From positions 1 to 37,509 of the forward strand of contig NZ_CAITNG010000027.1 of NCBI RefSeq assembly GCF_903893715.1: 37,509 bases of DNA. The letters are read 5' to 3'. Source of the stretch: an uncultured Mucilaginibacter sp. Lineage in GTDB: Bacteria; Bacteroidota; Bacteroidia; Sphingobacteriales; Sphingobacteriaceae. The notes below the pieces were generated by a model that was not told the DNA's origin, did no database searches, and worked only from the letters and a program-made list of their open reading frames with translations. The position numbers and the translations under genes were made by a program. Every line of letters begins with the position of its first letter. Positions within the stretch are counted from its first letter, which is position 1. Below are positions 34,419 to 37,509 of the stretch, in pieces.

Positions 34419-37205
34419 ATGAGGAAATTTTTCGCCGTCATTGCCTGTTGTATTGTTTTGTCTGCCCGTTTATGGGCGCAAGGTGTGCCATCGCCCAAGT
34501 CGTTTTTCGGCTTTAATATTGGTGATGATTATCAGCTTGCCAATTACACCCAAACCGAGGCTTATTTTAAAAAGCTGGCAGCATCGCCGCGCACCAAGTT
34601 TATTGATATTGGCCTGACCGAAGAAGGCAGGCACCAGTTTATGCTGGTGGTATCATCGCCCGAGAATATCAAGAATTTGGCTAAGTACAAGGCCATTTCG
34701 CAAAAGCTGGCCCGAGCCGAAGGTTTGACCGACGCGCAGGCACATGCGCTCTCGCTGCAAGGCAAACCTATTGTTTGGATAGACGGCGGCCTGCACGCCA
34801 GTGAAGTAGTTGGCGCGCACCAACTGATACAAACCGCTTATGATCTGGTGAGTCGCACCGATGCGGAGACCATGCGCCTGTTGGACAAGGACATTATTTT
34901 GATGGTACATGCCAACCCCGACGGGCAGGAACTGGTATCGAACTGGTACATGCAGGAAAAAGACCCCAAAAAGCGCAATACCAACGTACCGCGCCTGTGG
35001 GAAAAATACATTGGACATGATAACAACCGCGACTTTTATATGATGAATATGAAGGAAACGCAGAACATTACCCGCCAGCAATACCTGGAGTGGCTGCCGC
35101 AAATTGTGTATAACCACCACCAGGCCGGCCCGGCAGGTTCGGTTGTGGCGGGGCCGCCGTTCCGTGATCCTTTTAATTATGTGTACGACCCTCTGTTGGT
35201 GACCAGTTTGGATGCCGTGGGTTCGGCAATGAACAGCCGGTTGAACAAGGAAGGCAAGCCGGGATATACCCAACGCTCGGGCACCGAGTTTTCTACCTGG
35301 TGGAACGGGGGGTTGCGTACGGCTACTTATTTCCATAACATGGTGGGCTTGTTGACCGAAATTATCGGCAGCCCTACCCCATCGAGCATACCGCTTGTCC
35401 CCGAAAGGCTGATACCGAACAGCGCCACGCCTTTCCCGGTAACACCGCAAACCTGGCATTTTGTACAATCGATAGACTATTCGGTTTCGCTAAATTATGC
35501 CGTATTGGATTACGCTGCCCGCAACGGCGACGCCATGTTGTATAACGCTTACCTGATGGGCAAAAACTCAATAGACCGAGGCAGCAAAGATAACTGGACG
35601 CTTTCTCCGAAACGTTCGCTTGCCATTACCGAGGCTTATAAAGCTTCTATGGGAGGTACGGATACCACGGCCGGTCGCGCGCAGCGCGGCGGTGCGGTTA
35701 CCATTGGCGGCGGCAGCGGTTTTGGCCGTGCCGGTATACCGCAAAAGTTTTTTGACACCATTTTACGCAACCCGGAACTGCGCGACCCAAGGGGATATAT
35801 CATCCCTGCCGACCAGCCCGATTTTGCTACCGCGATACGCTTTATCAATACCTGTTTACGCTCGGGTTTGGTGGTACAGCAGGCTACCGCAAGCTTTACC
35901 GTTGCCGGGAAAACTTATCCTGCCAACAGCTATATTATTAAAACCAACCAGGCCTTTCGCCCGGAAGTATTAGACAGGTTTGAACCGCAAGACCACCCCA
36001 ACGACTTTTTATACCCCGGTGGCCCTCCTATCCGCCCATATGATATGACGGGTTGGACGCTGGCTTACCAAATGGGCGTTAAGTTTGACAGGATATTGGA
36101 CGATTTTAATGGTCCGTTTAAACGGATACCTTACGGGCAATTACAATTGATGCCTATGCAAACGGTACCGGCTTCAACCGGCGGTTATTACCTGAGTGCG
36201 AAAGCCAATAACTCTTTCATCGCGGTAAACGAGTTGCTTGCCGCGGGGGCCGATGTGTACCGGGTGAGCGGCAGCGGCGCAACGATTGATGCCGGAACTT
36301 TTTATGTAGAGGCACCATCGGCAGCAGCTAAAGGCGCTTTGGCCAAAGCAGCCATGTACTTTGATGTGGCAGTAGGCGCAGCCACCGAGCGCCCGGCTGG
36401 TTTAGTAAAACTGGCACCCGCGCGTATTGCTCTTTGGGACACCTATGGCGGGTCTATCCAGTCGGGATGGGTGCGCTGGCTGATGGAGCAATACCATTTT
36501 CCGTTCAAGGTGGTTTACCCGCAAGAACTGGATGGCGGCGACCTGAAAAGCAAGTATGACGTGATTGTATTTGTTGGCGGCGCTATACCTATGGCTACAG
36601 CCGGTGGCCGTCGCGGTGGTGGTGGCGGAGGTGGTGGCGGTTTTGGCCGGACGGATGACGTGCCCGACGCCTTTAAAACCATGACCGGCCGCGTGAGCGC
36701 GGATAAAACCATACCGCAATTGAAAGCGTTTTTGGAAGCCGGCGGCAGCATTGTTACCATTGGCACCAGCGCCAACCTGGCTTACGATCTGAACCTGCCC
36801 GTACACAACGCTTTAGTTGATGTGGTAGGCGGACGCGAAGTACCTTTTAGCGGTGATAAGTTTTATGTACCCGGCGCTGTGCTGCACGCCTCGCTTGATA
36901 CAGCAGACCCCGCCAACTGGGGCATGCCTGCCGAAGCGGATGTAATGTACGACAGCAGCCCGGCTTTTAAACTCGACAAAGACGCTGCCAAAAAAGGTGT
37001 AAAACCATTGATGTGGTTTGCCACCGATAAACCCTTACGCAGCGGCTGGGCCTTTGGTCAGCAATATTTGAAGGACGACGTAGCCGCCTTTAGCGCCAGC
37101 ATTGGCGCAGGCAACCTATACGCCTTTGGACCTGAGATTACCTTCAGGGGGCAATCGCATGGTACGTTTAAGTTGTTGTTTAATGAGTTGTATGTGAAAA
37201 AATAG
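34419..37205 (+). CDS. M14-family zinc carboxypeptidase, secreted
   Basis: 928 residues with a signal peptide (1-20, RLWAQ). The peptidase domain spans about 25-360: zinc ligands H126 and E129 in GGLHASEVVG, NNRDFYMMN, third-ligand region VYNHHQAGP (H233/H234) and catalytic E314 in LLTEIIGSP. This group of long Bacteroidota M14 proteins is exported and probably trims peptides in the periplasm or outside the cell. The C-terminal about 550 residues are an accessory region that includes a glutamine-amidotransferase-like stretch (RIALWDTYGGSIQSGWVRW, YDVIVFVGGAIP). Odd feature: a Gly-rich loop (about 728-745), with a shorter one near 425-435. It is followed by a terminator; no operon partner is seen. 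Confidence 0.92.
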   Translation: MRKFFAVIACCIVLSARLWAQGVPSPKSFFGFNIGDDYQLANYTQTEAYFKKLAASPRTKFIDIGLTEEGRHQFMLVVSSPENIKNLAKYKAISQKLARAEGLTDAQAHALSLQGKPIVWIDGGLHASEVVGAHQLIQTAYDLVSRTDAETMRLLDKDIILMVHANPDGQELVSNWYMQEKDPKKRNTNVPRLWEKYIGHDNNRDFYMMNMKETQNITRQQYLEWLPQIVYNHHQAGPAGSVVAGPPFRDPFNYVYDPLLVTSLDAVGSAMNSRLNKEGKPGYTQRSGTEFSTWWNGGLRTATYFHNMVGLLTEIIGSPTPSSIPLVPERLIPNSATPFPVTPQTWHFVQSIDYSVSLNYAVLDYAARNGDAMLYNAYLMGKNSIDRGSKDNWTLSPKRSLAITEAYKASMGGTDTTAGRAQRGGAVTIGGGSGFGRAGIPQKFFDTILRNPELRDPRGYIIPADQPDFATAIRFINTCLRSGLVVQQATASFTVAGKTYPANSYIIKTNQAFRPEVLDRFEPQDHPNDFLYPGGPPIRPYDMTGWTLAYQMGVKFDRILDDFNGPFKRIPYGQLQLMPMQTVPASTGGYYLSAKANNSFIAVNELLAAGADVYRVSGSGATIDAGTFYVEAPSAAAKGALAKAAMYFDVAVGAATERPAGLVKLAPARIALWDTYGGSIQSGWVRWLMEQYHFPFKVVYPQELDGGDLKSKYDVIVFVGGAIPMATAGGRRGGGGGGGGGFGRTDDVPDAFKTMTGRVSADKTIPQLKAFLEAGGSIVTIGTSANLAYDLNLPVHNALVDVVGGREVPFSGDKFYVPGAVLHASLDTADPANWGMPAEADVMYDSSPAFKLDKDAAKKGVKPLMWFATDKPLRSGWAFGQQYLKDDVAAFSASIGAGNLYAFGPEITFRGQSHGTFKLLFNELYVKK

Positions 37206-37250
37206 AATCGAGAGCCGAGAATCAAGAATAAAGACTCCTTTTCAATATTT

Positions 37251-37290
37251 AACAAAGCCTGGCGTTTGGACGCCGGCCTTTGTTTTGTTT
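37251..37290 (+). terminator. Rho-independent terminator after the M14 peptidase
   Basis: AACAAAG (37251-37257) pairs with CTTTGTT (37278-37284). An inner GGCGT/ACGCC stem completes the hairpin, followed by a T-rich TTGTTT. It resembles the orphan terminator at 25837. Confidence 0.75.
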
Positions 37291-37366
37291 AATATCTACA
37301 TCATTGGTAAACAGACCTCGATATTTGACAAAAAGCCCTTTGGACGCATTTCCAAAAAGCTTTTTA

Positions 37367-37443
37367 TGGTGGTCGCACCAGGGTTCGAACCTGGAACCTA
37401 CTACTTAGAAGGCAGTTGCTCTATCCAATTGAGCTATGCAACC
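37367..37443 (-). tRNA. tRNA-Arg(UCU)
   Basis: A complete cloverleaf: acceptor GGTTGCA pairs with TGCGACC (one G-T pair), D-arm GCTC/GAGC, anticodon stem ACTGC/GTAGT with loop CTTCTAA (anticodon TCT), T-arm CCAGG-TTCGAAC-CCTGG, and an encoded CCA end at 37367-37369. It reads arginine codons AGA and AGG. No integration scar is visible at its 3' end. Confidence 0.96.
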
Positions 37444-37509
37444 GTTACTGTGCAAATTTCGGTGCAAATATGCACAAAATGGACAAATTTAAAAAATAGA
37501 AGATGATAA

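Noticed and set aside
34653..35468. 271-codon minus-strand frame
   Set aside because: It is antisense to the M14 peptidase, where the zinc ligands lie; composition is Arg/His-rich as expected of a shadow.
37285..37506. 73-codon plus-strand frame at the right edge
   Set aside because: It is translated across the tRNA-Arg gene; the tRNA explains the sequence.

Overview
The window looks like chromosome of a Sphingobacteriaceae-type Bacteroidota (Mucilaginibacter or Pedobacter relatives). The reasons are a SusC/SusD pair, a one-protein hybrid two-component regulator, a NagB fused to a PIG-L domain, an AT-rich upstream style with few clear Shine-Dalgarno sequences, and the protein families present. 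This assignment rests on recognising families and layout; no database search was run.

Left edge (1-700): the 3' end of an IS3-like transposase runs into an unrecognised gene fragment. Positions 864-17738 form a polysaccharide utilisation locus (PUL). On the minus strand the order is susC, susD, a GH2 glycosidase, a PL5/PL38-like uronate lyase, a GH88 unsaturated glucuronyl hydrolase, a hybrid sensor/AraC regulator (HTCS) and a separate AraC regulator. A second lyase of the same family lies on the plus strand at the far end. The predicted workflow is as follows. SusD and SusC bind and import a uronic-acid polymer. The lyases cut it by beta-elimination, leaving an unsaturated uronate at each new end. 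GH88 removes that residue and GH2 trims another sugar. The HTCS senses an oligosaccharide in the periplasm and switches the operon on. No KdgF or classic alginate PL6/PL7/PL17 gene is seen, so a glucuronate-containing polymer is a better guess than alginate.

Positions about 17.8-25.8 kb are accessory DNA. They hold a relic of a serine recombinase, two tRNA-like scars, a truncated hypothetical gene, a 14-bp perfect inverted repeat, a large Cas4-like plus DUF2779 nuclease, the N-terminal stub of a type III DNA methyltransferase, a DUF5681-like small protein, an unrecognised protein, an excisionase-type helix-turn-helix protein, another unrecognised protein and an intact tyrosine integrase. This reads as a small integrative element, or several stacked ones, at a tRNA locus.

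Positions about 25.9-37.5 kb look like ordinary chromosome. They hold an ATPase gene broken by an early stop codon, a minus-strand run (NagB/PIG-L fusion, FGE-like lipoprotein, flavin-dependent oxidoreductase, phosphohexomutase), an SDR dehydrogenase, a flavin-fold PNPOx-like protein, an M14 metallopeptidase and tRNA-Arg(UCU). The best candidates for something new are the dual-nuclease protein in the island and the SusD carrying an inserted Gly-Tyr repeat module. No CRISPR array or rRNA was seen.
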